From Strigamia acuminata (Eukaryota; Arthropoda; Chilopoda; Geophilomorpha; Linotaeniidae), in NCBI GenBank assembly GCA_949358305.1, contig OX442314.1, forward strand, positions 63,001,369-63,065,368: DNA of 64,000 nt. The letters run 5' to 3'. The notes beneath the pieces were generated by a model that was not told where the DNA came from, made no database searches, and saw only the letters and a program-made list of their open reading frames with translations. Within the stretch, counting starts at the first letter, position 1. Every line of letters starts with the position of its first letter. The position numbers and the translations under genes are program-made. Below are positions 9,175 through 18,810 of this stretch, piece after piece.

Positions 9175-12100
9175 TCACTTCTTTCCTGAGGGACCCGACA
9201 CTGAGTCCGTCACCTGGGCGTAACTCACTCCAGGGACGGGCGGTTGAGTGCCGGGTGGCGCGGGTAGATCGCCTACTAGCGCCGAGGACCGATCTCGGGG
9301 GTCCTCATGCTCCGTAATGAAGCATAATGCATGGCCGTCAACTGGCTCATGCGGGGCACGCGTCCTCTCGTGTAACCAAACGCTCGGGATGTAGGCGGAG
9401 AAGCCGGTGTTCGTATGCCGGATGGCATTGGCTTCCGCTGGCGTCACTGGCGCACGGTGGGCTCTCAGCAACCTCTGGTGGAAGATGAGGTCTTTAGTCT
9501 TCCGGATCTGGTTGTGAAGCCAGATGAAGACCGATTTGCCTTTGTCCCGCTGCGCGAGGATAAACCTCCTGGTCGCCGTCGTCATCGAAAGATGGGGAAA
9601 TTCTTCGATGATTCGCCCGTAATAATCTGGTGGAGGCGGTGCCGGCTGCGGCTTCTGGGTGGCCGCGGGAATCACGGCTTGTGTCGTTGTCGCCGCTTGG
9701 GCCGGTGGAGTCACGGGCGGGGTCGGCTTCGTTCGCTCGACGGACTTGACGGGTGGTGTTCGGCACAGCAAGCGCTTTGGTCTACCCGCCACTTCGAACA
9801 GGGCGGGTCCTTGCGGGGATATCTCCGCAGGCATCGGTGGCGGAATCGGAACTCCGCTCGTCGGCGAGATCATCATCTCCACATCCTCTGCCGATTCTTC
9901 CGTCTGGATGGTCATGGCGCGTAGTTGTTGGGTAGGCGCCGCCGTCCAGGTGGCGGAGGTGTAACGAAACGCCGTGCTTCGCAACTTGTACCCCTCAAAT
10001 TCGGGGTTTACCACATCCCTGGTTAGCTCGTACCGAGTCAACACAGGGTCGGGCAGAATGGAGCTCCACTCTGCGAGGAGTGCACGGGGAACCTGTACAC
10101 CCTCTCTGTCCACGACAGACCATGCGGCCATCGCCTGACGCCCTTCTCCGAAGAGTGCTGGGGTTAGCAGCTGCATCATGACCTTGGTCAATGATAGCTG
10201 TAGGCTGCGACGATTCACTGGATTCGATCGCTCTGAATCCGCAGTGAAGGCACGCGAGAGCTTACTCATCATCGCCGTTGCCCATTCGATGAAATATCGC
10301 TGGGCCTGATCCACACCTCGCAAGGCGGGTGCGGAGACTCTTGGGTCTTCCATCACGAAGCGAAACGCTGAGAGCTCGGAGATAGTCGGGTTGGCGGCTT
10401 CTCTCGCGAGTCGCGCTTCTTCGTCTCGCCTCTCGAAGAACAGGGCCGAGGAACCGGGTCGGGGTCGGCTCGGCCTGTAAATGTCGGTCAAATTGGCTCG
10501 ACATTCCTGCATAATGCTCTGTCCAACGGGGAGAGGGACTGAGCGGTCGGTGTGTAAATTCGGCGGATCGCTCGAATTCAACAACGACGGCGGTCGCAGG
10601 TTACGGATCGAGGCAGGTACGATATTTTTTGTTGTTTTTTGTGTCTGTACCTCCTCATTATTGTTTTCTTTTTTATCCGTGTTTTTTGTGTTTGTTTCAG
10701 GAGTTTCTCCTGTTTCCCCCCCGACCAAAATTGGATCCGGAACGGATTCAACTATCTCGTTTACCGGAGGTGAAGGGGCGTCGAAATACTCCTCGTTGTC
10801 ACTTGGCGGTGCTTGTTCCGACTCGCCAGCGAACATATCGACGATTTGGCCGTCAGTTTTAGACTTGACTTGGCCCTTGGCCCACATTTCTTGCGGGAAT
10901 TCCGGAATGTACGGAGTTAACTCTCGTACCTGGATCGACTTTTGCTCGGTGTTGTCCTCGAGCTTGCGTAATTTATACGCGTTACCGCCATGCTTGCCGA
11001 TGATTACATACGGACCATCTCTCTTGTCGGCCAAGCTGGCGGTGATCCCTCTCGCTGCATTTGAGAGGGTGTGTGCATCTTTCCACACCAAATCATTGAT
11101 CTCGAAATTCACGAATTTCCCACCGCTTTTATCTTGTAAAATGCGGTCGCGCATGTTAAAAATGTGCGCCATCATATGTTTGTATGTGTTTGAAATTGTT
11201 TGCTCCAATTTATACACATACTCATGTGGTTTCTCTGGGTCCACCACATTTACTGACTCTGCCACTCGTGGGTCCCAAGGCACTCGTAGCTCTCGGGCGA
11301 AGTTGAGGTAGGCCGGAGAAAAATCTCTCGTCCTCGAGACTGTTGTTCGTATGCTGAACGCGATCTCCCTCAAGTATTCATCCCACCTATTGTGGATGTC
11401 AGTGAATATGCTTAGTGCATATTTAATGTCCCTGTTGAGTCGCTCAACGGGATTTGTTCTAGGATTGTAGGTCGAAGTATGTGACGCCACAATCCTGAAT
11501 TTCTCACAAAACTTACCCCAAATTTTCGAGATAAATTGGGGTCCGTTATCGGATATTATTTTACGTGGAAATCCGTAACGTAACGCCACGTCGTAGATAC
11601 ATTCAACGATTTTCTCTGCTGAAGGTCTAGCGACGGCGTACAACTCGGGCCAACGAGTTGCCACGTCCATTATAACGATAATGTACGCATTTTTATTTCC
11701 CGTAACGGGTTTTGGGCCCATCACATCGACACTTAAACAATCAAAAGGCGCGTAAGGCCCTAAGAAAATAGTTTCGAATGGTGATTTACTCCTCGGCTTG
11801 CACGCTTGACATCGCTGACATTGGTGGACAAAAAGAGCAATATCTTTTTTCATCCCTGTCCAGTGAAAAAGCTGTGTAGCACGATAGAGTGTTCTGCTTA
11901 CTCCCGCATGGCTCGCAAGCGGGTGCCCGTGTAACAACCACAGCACGCGACCGATTAAGGAAGCAGGTATTACTACCTTTACTGCGGTGTCCGATTCACT
12001 CAAGTCATCTTGGTGATTTGGGTGATGTTTCACTAAAAGGCCGTCATCCAATAGGTAATCTATGGATTCGTGTGCATAACGACGCTTCTGCCTTCTGGTT

Positions 12101-14610
12101 AGATTGGGCGGATATTTTCCTGTCAGTACGAATCTAGCTCTGTCCTGACATTTCTTGTCTAATTTTTGTTGCACAATTATTTCCTCCCTTGTCGGGGGAC
12201 TGCTTTGCATCTGCTCGCCGACATGAGCGTGGAAGGCGCTTAGAAGCGGGTCATTTATTCTCCGCTCTAGCTTAAATTCCTTCCTTGCATTTGGGTAATT
12301 GTCAGCAGCTGGTTGGTATAACCGCGTCCAAAATCCACAGAATTTTACATCTGCCGGAGACGCGGTGGGAATTTCATTCATCTTCCTTAAATCCCAACGG
12401 TGACAACTCGTAGGGCAATAAATGATGCGGGAGTCATCCTCGCCATCATCGTCAGCGTCGATTGGATCTGACACTGGTGCCCGTGACAGAGCGTCAGCCA
12501 CGACGTTATATTTGCCGGGCTTGTATTGAATGGTCAAGTCGCATGCCATCAGTTCTAACTGCCATCTGGCTAGTCGACCGGCTGGCTCTTTTAATTTCAT
12601 CAGCCATTGTAACGCTTGATGATCTGTGTGGACCACAAATTTGGTATATTCGAGATAATCTCTGAATTTCCTTATGGCCCACACAACGGCCAAACACTCC
12701 AACTCGGTGGCATTGTAATTCTTTTCAGCGCCTTGGAGTTTGCGACTTATAAACATGCACGGCAGGTCTTGTTCGACTCCGTCGCGCACGTGTGTTTGGA
12801 GCAACGCCGCTCCTAACCCAACTCTGCTGGCGTCCGTGTGTAATATGAACGGCCGGTTTAAGTCGGGTAGAGGCATTACGCCGACTTCCGTCAGCATCCT
12901 CTTTATTGCATTAAATGCGATGTTGCACTCATTTGACCATACAAATTCGTTTTCATTCTTCAGGAGGTCGGTAACTGGGGCTGCCACTTCAGCTAGACCC
13001 GGTAGCAACCTGCCGAAGAAGTTTATCATTCCCATAAACCGTTGGACACCTTTAACGTCCTCGGGTGGTGGGAAACGATTAATCGCATCGATTTTTTCGG
13101 GGCCAATAGCTAAACCATTGACTCCAATGCGATAACCCAGGAAGGCAAGCTCCTTTCGACAGAACTTGCTTTTGCCCGGATGCACGTGTAACCCAGCTTT
13201 TGCCAGCCGGGTGAGCACTTGGTCGATGTGCTCAATGTGCTCTTCGAATGTTTTAGAGGCAATAACTATGTCATCTAGGTATGCCCACACAAACTGATGC
13301 AGGATATCACCCAATACGCTTTCGATTAGTCTCTGAAAGGTACTGGGAGCATTCACTAAACCAAATGGCATGACGTTGAACATCAACCGTCCAATTGGCG
13401 AGTAAAATGCTGTTTTTAACTTATCCTCTGGCCTCATCTCAACTTGCCAGTATCCCTTCGACAGATCCATCGTCGTAACCCAAGAAAAGGGGCTAAGCTC
13501 TCTCAAAATGGATTCGATAGACGGCATCTGTATGGGATCTATTTCTGTCACCGCGTTTAATGGGCGGTAATCAATGCATAGGCGTGGGTCCGAGCCCGGG
13601 CGCATCACGAGCACAACTCGCGTCGCGTATTCTCCCTGGGCCTCGGAGACAATGCCACTGTCTAGCATTTCTTGGCACATTTTTTGCACTATTTCACGTT
13701 TTTGCGGGTTCATTCCCTTATACGCAACTCGTATAGGTTTATTATCCGTCAATTTAATTTCGTGAATAGCCCTATTCGTTCGGCCCGGTTTTTTCGACAG
13801 GATCCCCTCATATTTAAGTAGGACCCTTCGTAGGGCTGCCGCTTCGTTTAATTCTAAAGCGGCGTCGGCGACAAGCGTTTCCACTACATTGTCCCGTTGC
13901 AATTCTGTTACGAATGCTTTAAAATCGTAATCTTGAACGAATTTCTTTAGGCCTTTCTCCCACTGTGTCTTGTCGGCCGCTTCTTTTACAAGAGCTGGTG
14001 GCACGACAATTGCGGGTCTTTCCTTATCATTTCTGATATAATTCCAAGATTTCGTTATTGGATTTGGTTGTATTTCCATTGACGCCATGAGGTCTAAGCC
14101 CAACAGAAAAATTCTGTCGCATGTGGGCAGGACCAGGAAAGGGTGCTGTTCTACCCCTCCGAGCCACTCCATGGTCAATAATATAACTCCTTTTGGACGC
14201 GCCATTCCGTTGGCGGTTTTTAGACGTATATTTTTATTAACGCCTTTTATCTTATCGGTGAGACCCAATGATGCTACTATGTCTTCGGAAACGAACGAGC
14301 GATCTGCTCCCGAGTCTAGCAGTCCCATAATTTTTTCACGTTCTATTGTCATGGGCAACATGCATAGGCGGTTGGTGTATTCGACCGCCACGTTGCACAT
14401 GAAAACACGAAATTCTTCTGTGTCTTCGACTACTTGAGGTAATTCTTCAAGCAGTAGGTTCGGTTCTTCCGCCTCAGCCTCAGCGTTTGCGGTAATTACC
14501 TGCAAAGCGTTGTTGGCCCTGTCTTGAATTTGGGCGTTAGCTATGTCACTACCCATTTCTTTGACTGGTGGCGGCTTATCGAACCCTTTGTTAAACCCCT
14601 TCTTCTTCAT
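9175..14610 (-). CDS. pol: Gypsy G Pol polyprotein with long C-terminal extension
   Basis: 1811 codons from ATG 14610; the frame is also open upstream into the end of gag. Domains in order: aspartic protease with D-S-G-A-D at 99-103; reverse transcriptase with L-C-I-D-Y-R-P-L-N and catalytic Y-L-D-D at about 442; RNase H with H-T-D-A-S at about 590; integrase with a HHCC zinc region at about 890-930 and DDE residues in S-V-D-V-M-G-P (about 958), S-D-N-G-P-Q-F (about 1017) and P-V-E-R-L-N-R (about 1052), ending near 1230. All key residues are present. About 570 further residues follow in the same frame: acidic and Thr/Pro-rich linkers, a possibly globular block around 1345-1500, a Pro-rich linker, and a last block around 1640-1740. 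This extension has no transmembrane segment, so it is not a typical envelope. Expression probably depends on -1 frameshifting at 14661-14679. Confidence 0.93.
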   Translation of the reverse strand: MKKKGFNKGFDKPPPVKEMGSDIANAQIQDRANNALQVITANAEAEAEEPNLLLEELPQVVEDTEEFRVFMCNVAVEYTNRLCMLPMTIEREKIMGLLDSGADRSFVSEDIVASLGLTDKIKGVNKNIRLKTANGMARPKGVILLTMEWLGGVEQHPFLVLPTCDRIFLLGLDLMASMEIQPNPITKSWNYIRNDKERPAIVVPPALVKEAADKTQWEKGLKKFVQDYDFKAFVTELQRDNVVETLVADAALELNEAAALRRVLLKYEGILSKKPGRTNRAIHEIKLTDNKPIRVAYKGMNPQKREIVQKMCQEMLDSGIVSEAQGEYATRVVLVMRPGSDPRLCIDYRPLNAVTEIDPIQMPSIESILRELSPFSWVTTMDLSKGYWQVEMRPEDKLKTAFYSPIGRLMFNVMPFGLVNAPSTFQRLIESVLGDILHQFVWAYLDDIVIASKTFEEHIEHIDQVLTRLAKAGLHVHPGKSKFCRKELAFLGYRIGVNGLAIGPEKIDAINRFPPPEDVKGVQRFMGMINFFGRLLPGLAEVAAPVTDLLKNENEFVWSNECNIAFNAIKRMLTEVGVMPLPDLNRPFILHTDASRVGLGAALLQTHVRDGVEQDLPCMFISRKLQGAEKNYNATELECLAVVWAIRKFRDYLEYTKFVVHTDHQALQWLMKLKEPAGRLARWQLELMACDLTIQYKPGKYNVVADALSRAPVSDPIDADDDGEDDSRIIYCPTSCHRWDLRKMNEIPTASPADVKFCGFWTRLYQPAADNYPNARKEFKLERRINDPLLSAFHAHVGEQMQSSPPTREEIIVQQKLDKKCQDRARFVLTGKYPPNLTRRQKRRYAHESIDYLLDDGLLVKHHPNHQDDLSESDTAVKVVIPASLIGRVLWLLHGHPLASHAGVSRTLYRATQLFHWTGMKKDIALFVHQCQRCQACKPRSKSPFETIFLGPYAPFDCLSVDVMGPKPVTGNKNAYIIVIMDVATRWPELYAVARPSAEKIVECIYDVALRYGFPRKIISDNGPQFISKIWGKFCEKFRIVASHTSTYNPRTNPVERLNRDIKYALSIFTDIHNRWDEYLREIAFSIRTTVSRTRDFSPAYLNFARELRVPWDPRVAESVNVVDPEKPHEYVYKLEQTISNTYKHMMAHIFNMRDRILQDKSGGKFVNFEINDLVWKDAHTLSNAARGITASLADKRDGPYVIIGKHGGNAYKLRKLEDNTEQKSIQVRELTPYIPEFPQEMWAKGQVKSKTDGQIVDMFAGESEQAPPSDNEEYFDAPSPPVNEIVESVPDPILVGGETGETPETNTKNTDKKENNNEEVQTQKTTKNIVPASIRNLRPPSLLNSSDPPNLHTDRSVPLPVGQSIMQECRANLTDIYRPSRPRPGSSALFFERRDEEARLAREAANPTISELSAFRFVMEDPRVSAPALRGVDQAQRYFIEWATAMMSKLSRAFTADSERSNPVNRRSLQLSLTKVMMQLLTPALFGEGRQAMAAWSVVDREGVQVPRALLAEWSSILPDPVLTRYELTRDVVNPEFEGYKLRSTAFRYTSATWTAAPTQQLRAMTIQTEESAEDVEMMISPTSGVPIPPPMPAEISPQGPALFEVAGRPKRLLCRTPPVKSVERTKPTPPVTPPAQAATTTQAVIPAATQKPQPAPPPPDYYGRIIEEFPHLSMTTATRRFILAQRDKGKSVFIWLHNQIRKTKDLIFHQRLLRAHRAPVTPAEANAIRHTNTGFSAYIPSVWLHERTRAPHEPVDGHALCFITEHEDPRDRSSALVGDLPAPPGTQPPVPGVSYAQVTDSVSGPSGKK

Positions 14611-14633
14611 GAATGGCGCAGACGGTCGAGAAG

Positions 14634-17600
14634 TTATTTCTTCGCCGCCTGCGCTGACTCGTTTTTTGACTCGTTTTTTGCCATGGCGAGTTTAATCTCT
14701 GCCATCTGCTTCATTATTGCGTCAAATTTAGCGTCTTCTTTCGCTGTTCTTGGGCACTCATTGGAATAGTGACCCGGTTGGTTACACTTGAAACAACGAA
14801 TATTTGATTTGTCTCTTGGGGCTTCAGTCGATTTTTTCTTTTCAGGGTCTGCTTTCGACGGTGGCGTGTAATTTTTCCGAAAATACTTCGGAATTCGGCC
14901 GGCATTTGGTTTTAACCTGGCGCGAAATTCTTCTACCGCTCTATCTCGATGGATGAGATGTACTAGCGGTCCTTCCTCATCGCAACCCGTTGATAAGGTA
15001 TCGCGATAGCTTCGTATTTCTTCGTCCGTCGAATAATCGTCTTTTTCTTCTTTTTCGTCTGATTTTCCGGCATCTTGTCCGGCTTCCTCCCCCTCCTTGA
15101 CCTCCTCCAGTGTCGCTTGCATGGCTGACGCTGTCGGTGCCTTTTTAGGGGCGGCCAAAGGGTTGGAAGGCAGCGTGGATGTCAGTTTATTTTTTATTTG
15201 CAAACCAACGCTAGCTTCTGCCAGCTCCATTATACCGCTAAGATATTCAGTAGGGCGCATAATCTTATCTGTCGCCCCATATCTTTCCGCACTCAACTTG
15301 AGACGTTTTGCGGTTGCTGCTTTCTCCGCTTCTGGTAAAGCGGAATAATACCTCTTCTCGATATCTATCGTGTTCTCGAACAGGAAGGCGCTCATCTCCT
15401 CGTAGCTGCCTCCTGTCGGTGCCCTTTCTTCAAGTAACACCCGTTGCGAGTACTCCGACAAACCGCCGAGAAAGAAAAGGTTGAATCCCGTGGCATGAAA
15501 TTCCATCGGGGCCTTTTCGAACAACAATCTGGCGCGAATGTCGTAATCCATTATGGTTTCACCAGGCATCTGGCGAAGACCTCGCATCTTTCGGCTCACC
15601 TCTTCGGGTGTCTCGCCGTAGCGCAGGTCGAATCTCATTAAAAAGTCGTCCCAATTGACGCCTTTCAATCCTTGGTACCACTCACGTGCCGAGCCTGTCA
15701 TTAGCTCGACAATACCGTGGGTGAGCATGTCTCCTACGGTGGCTTTAGTGGCAGTCTTAATTCGAATTACTTCGTCAAGGAAGCGATCTCCCGCTTTCCA
15801 TGACCCGTCGAAACGGTTCTGAATATAAAATTGCCACCTAATATTCCCGGTAACACTCATGGTGTCACGTCGGGAGACAGCGTATTTTTTCTTTACGCGG
15901 TCACCAGTGCTACGATTACGATCGTTTCGTTTGCTCAGATCAATTCCCTCGGCTTTTAACGAGCCGAGTAGGGCTCTTCCAAGCTCTCCCATCGTATACT
16001 GCCGACCCGTCGAATCGGTAAACGCGCTTTGTCGGGGAAGGTCCTGAAACTCCTCCCGTCGGTGGTCGCTATTTTCCGATCGACGTCGTTTCTCTCTATC
16101 GCGCGGAGAGTTGGATCTCTTCCGGCGATTACTTGATTTTTCCTTTCGTCTGTCGTCGTTGGATGAGGGGTCGGAGCTGGGGTCGGGAGACGGTGAGCGG
16201 CGTGGCGGGTTGCGCCGTGAAGAGTTTGACTCTTTCCGGCCCCTACGACGGTCGTCACGTTCCCTTTCTCTGCGTTCATCGCGTTCTCTTTCCCTCCGTC
16301 TTTCTCCGGAACCTCTCTCCGAATCGTGATGACTGGGTGCATTTGACTCCAGTCCATCTGACGACGAATCACTATTTCCGTAGTGAAAATATTTCGGTCT
16401 TTCATCGCGTTTGCCTTCTTCTCGCGAAGAGGTGCGATCATGCGATTGTCTCCTTGACGACTCGTCGTCTTTAAGGATGGGCACTGGTTGTTGCCACTCA
16501 GTCCCTTGTGGATTATCATGCTGTTGGCTTGTGAGAGCTTGCTCTTCATTTCGCCTAGCATTATTAGCGTTGATTAACCGCGTTATCGCATTATTTGTGG
16601 CTGAATCGAGAGCTTGCATGCGGGGCCGAGTTTGTTGTTCTCTGGCCGACGCATCTCTCTTGCGCGGAGTAGCTGGTGTTGCCCTCTCCGGCTGGGGTTT
16701 GGGTTTGGCCTTCGGCGTGCGCTTTGGGTCTCCCTCTAGGCTCTCGTCGGACAGCTCGGATGAACTGACCTCTGGTTTGCGAACGGATTTCGGGTCATCT
16801 CGTCGCAATCTGGCCATAAATGCTCGCTCTGCTTCTTGTTGCGAGTGGAAAGCATATCGATGTGCTCTCAGGGCTCGGTCAACTATTTCTACCTCCTCGG
16901 GAGTAGTCGGATTGGGCTGGGTTCTGCCGTACTCGAGAGCTTGCGCTTCTCTTTCCGCCAGCTTCCTCCGTCTCTCGCGAATGGCTTGTCGAGCCTCATT
17001 CTCTGCATCCGCTTCAAATTGAGCGGAATCAACCAATTGTTGAGCGTGTGCACCTTCAACAATGGTGATTTGTGGGGATACACTGTGCGCTTTTAAAGCT
17101 GCACGTACGATTTGTAACGTTTCGTACACGGTAATCTTCCCCGTCGGAAGGGTGTATCTCACTCCCTCCGCTTGTGCCAACTGCATCGCATCAATCAAGG
17201 TGCCCGAGACGCTGTAAGGCTGGCTTGAAACACGCTTGACAGAGGACGAGTTGGACTTGTGCCCTTCAGACACTACCGAGGCTGGTCGACTGTGCGTAAC
17301 TGGCGTGTTTAGTGCCGAATTAGCGGTCGTATTTGAGGCCGTCTTTTGTATCGGAGACGCTGCTTTCGGACTGCCCACCTCGGTGTCGTGCGTTAGACGA
17401 GGCGATTGGTTACGGGATAAAACCTCGTTTCCGCTCGTCTCGCCGTCACGGTTAGAACGCGGCAGTTTGGAGTGAGATTGCTCTTCACCCCGCTCTGTCT
17501 CGTCCAATCGCTGCCTCGTCTCGGCGCGAGACGGGTGCGATGCCTCTGATGCGCTTCTACGATCGGGTTTAGGCTTACGCCGTTTTTGCCTCGCTTCGTG

Positions 17601-17717
17601 CGCTGAGGCTTTGGGTAAGGGACCTCCAGATCGCAAGTGATAGTCGGCGCCTTTACGACTGCCGGCTCTCTTGTTTGCGTCGGAGTCGGAATCTGTTACT
17701 CGGGTATTATCTGCCAT
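14634..17717 (-). CDS. gag: Gypsy G Gag
   Basis: 1027 codons from ATG 17717. Residues 1 to about 610 are an unusually long, highly charged, Arg/Ser/Glu-rich and probably disordered region. A retrotransposon capsid domain follows at about 620-820 (G-N-I-R-W-Q-F-Y start, then the W-Y-Q-G-L and R-x-L-R-Q-M-P-G-E type motifs). Near the C-terminus (about 972-985) one CCHC knuckle, C-F-K-C-N-Q-P-G-H-Y-S-N-E-C, supports RNA binding. The last codons contain a 12-bp tandem duplication that repeats the A-AAA-AAC heptamer. The stop is 14634-14636. At 1027 residues it is long for a Gypsy Gag because of its N-terminal extension. Confidence 0.92.
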   Translation of the reverse strand: MADNTRVTDSDSDANKRAGSRKGADYHLRSGGPLPKASAHEARQKRRKPKPDRRSASEASHPSRAETRQRLDETERGEEQSHSKLPRSNRDGETSGNEVLSRNQSPRLTHDTEVGSPKAASPIQKTASNTTANSALNTPVTHSRPASVVSEGHKSNSSSVKRVSSQPYSVSGTLIDAMQLAQAEGVRYTLPTGKITVYETLQIVRAALKAHSVSPQITIVEGAHAQQLVDSAQFEADAENEARQAIRERRRKLAEREAQALEYGRTQPNPTTPEEVEIVDRALRAHRYAFHSQQEAERAFMARLRRDDPKSVRKPEVSSSELSDESLEGDPKRTPKAKPKPQPERATPATPRKRDASAREQQTRPRMQALDSATNNAITRLINANNARRNEEQALTSQQHDNPQGTEWQQPVPILKDDESSRRQSHDRTSSREEGKRDERPKYFHYGNSDSSSDGLESNAPSHHDSERGSGERRRERERDERRERERDDRRRGRKESNSSRRNPPRRSPSPDPSSDPSSNDDRRKEKSSNRRKRSNSPRDREKRRRSENSDHRREEFQDLPRQSAFTDSTGRQYTMGELGRALLGSLKAEGIDLSKRNDRNRSTGDRVKKKYAVSRRDTMSVTGNIRWQFYIQNRFDGSWKAGDRFLDEVIRIKTATKATVGDMLTHGIVELMTGSAREWYQGLKGVNWDDFLMRFDLRYGETPEEVSRKMRGLRQMPGETIMDYDIRARLLFEKAPMEFHATGFNLFFLGGLSEYSQRVLLEERAPTGGSYEEMSAFLFENTIDIEKRYYSALPEAEKAATAKRLKLSAERYGATDKIMRPTEYLSGIMELAEASVGLQIKNKLTSTLPSNPLAAPKKAPTASAMQATLEEVKEGEEAGQDAGKSDEKEEKDDYSTDEEIRSYRDTLSTGCDEEGPLVHLIHRDRAVEEFRARLKPNAGRIPKYFRKNYTPPSKADPEKKKSTEAPRDKSNIRCFKCNQPGHYSNECPRTAKEDAKFDAIMKQMAEIKLAMAKNESKNESAQAAKK
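14661..14679 (-). promoter_or_regulatory. Two tandem -1 ribosomal frameshift heptamers at gag-pol
   Basis: On the minus strand A-AAA-AAC occurs at 14679-14673 and again at 14667-14661. In the gag frame both are read GCA/TCA-AAA-AAC, so both fit the X-XXY-YYZ rule exactly. The -1 frame is open from here through the pol ATG. This gives a direct route to a Gag-Pol fusion (function inferred from established frameshift signals). Confidence 0.75.
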
Positions 17718-17766
17718 TTTTGGGTATGAAAAATGATCTCAAGTTCTATTCGAGTCGTTTAAATCG

Positions 17767-17784
17767 ATCCCGGACAGGCCCCCA
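17767..17784 (-). promoter_or_regulatory. Gypsy G primer-binding site (tRNA-Pro-like)
   Basis: TGGGGGCCTGTCCGGGAT on the minus strand starts two bases after the 5' LTR. It is complementary to the CCA end of a tRNA resembling tRNA-Pro. Confidence 0.78.
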
Positions 17785-17786
17785 CG

Positions 17787-18806
17787 TGTCGCGCTCAACT
17801 CTAACCGTCGCTAACTCGTGGGTTGATTACTTAATTCGACTAACTCACTACCGCTTTGCTCAAGCGGTTTACCCAAAGAAATGATTACACAGATATAAAA
17901 GGTAAAATATAATATAGATTTATTCTGTGGGACAATGTACAGATATATCTTATATATATATATATATAAAAGGTAGGTAAAAGGTAAATCGGAATGGGTG
18001 AAGGGAAATGGAAAGGTAAAGGTATGATGAAAGCTGGCTGGAATCGGCGAGGTCGTCTGTTGTCTCGGTCGTGTCCAAGATGGCGTCCTCGTTGTGGCAA
18101 CGTGGTGTCGTCTTGGGCCGGCGTGGCAATATGGCGTCCTCGGCTCGTCTCTGGCTGGTCCTTCGGGCTCACGCTGGTCGGGCGCGAGTGAATGCTTAGT
18201 TAAAAGGCTTACTTCGGGCTGTTGTCTAGGTTTTTGTGTGGTGTCCGGCGATCACACAGCGGCGGACTCTTCTGGCTCCCGGCGGTCACACAGCGGCGGG
18301 AACGCTCGTCGTGGTTTTACTGCAGTTTAGGCTTGTGCGACCGTTTGTCTGCACAACTCGCTAAACTGGAGTGGTTTTTACTATTTCTAGCTGGTGTGCT
18401 AAAATAGTGTGGTAATCTTATCTCGCAGGTTACTCTGCGGAGTTTGACACTGACCAAACGTACTCACGGTAAATTGTCCTTTGTCCTTGGTCAATCCCAG
18501 TATATTTACTTGGGCCTGATCTTGTAGGACGACGGGTTTTACGTGTGTTTCTCGTTTGATGGTTGTGTTGGTTCTGCCCGCTCAGTGCAAGGCACATTCC
18601 TTTGCACAAAACGGGGTTGACAGGTGACCAGAATCACCCAATGGTGGGGTGGACGAGCCATCCCCACTCCCTCAGGGCAGACGCCTGTCCATTGACTAGA
18701 TGTCAATGCACTGAGGGAAGGGAGACGCGCTTGCGGCTCCCCTTACACCCGAAACGAGGTCACGAGAGAAACTCTTCGTTGACCCCGGTCCAGTCGGGTC
18801 ACAACA
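17787..18806 (-). repeat. Gypsy G 5' LTR
   Basis: 1020 bp, matching 8119-9138. It should hold the promoter for minus-strand transcription. GACT at 18807-18810 is the target duplication. Confidence 0.95.
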
Positions 18807-18810
18807 GACT

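Larger units (their letters stand above)
8119..18806 (-). mobile_element. Complete Gypsy-type LTR retrotransposon G
   Basis: 10.7 kb, minus orientation: 5' LTR 17787-18806, tRNA-Pro-like primer site, gag, pol, polypurine tract, 3' LTR 8119-9138. Both LTRs are 1020 bp, start TGTTGTGACC and end GCGCGACA in element orientation, and show no difference in the stretches compared. A 4-bp target duplication GACT flanks it (8115-8118 and 18807-18810). PR, RT, RNase H and IN motifs are intact. The element appears recent and potentially autonomous. It interrupts the zinc-finger gene in antisense orientation. Confidence 0.95.

Noticed and set aside
9175-10900. Retroviral envelope gene after Gypsy integrase
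   Set aside because: The region is in the pol frame and has no signal peptide, membrane anchor or cleavage-type features.
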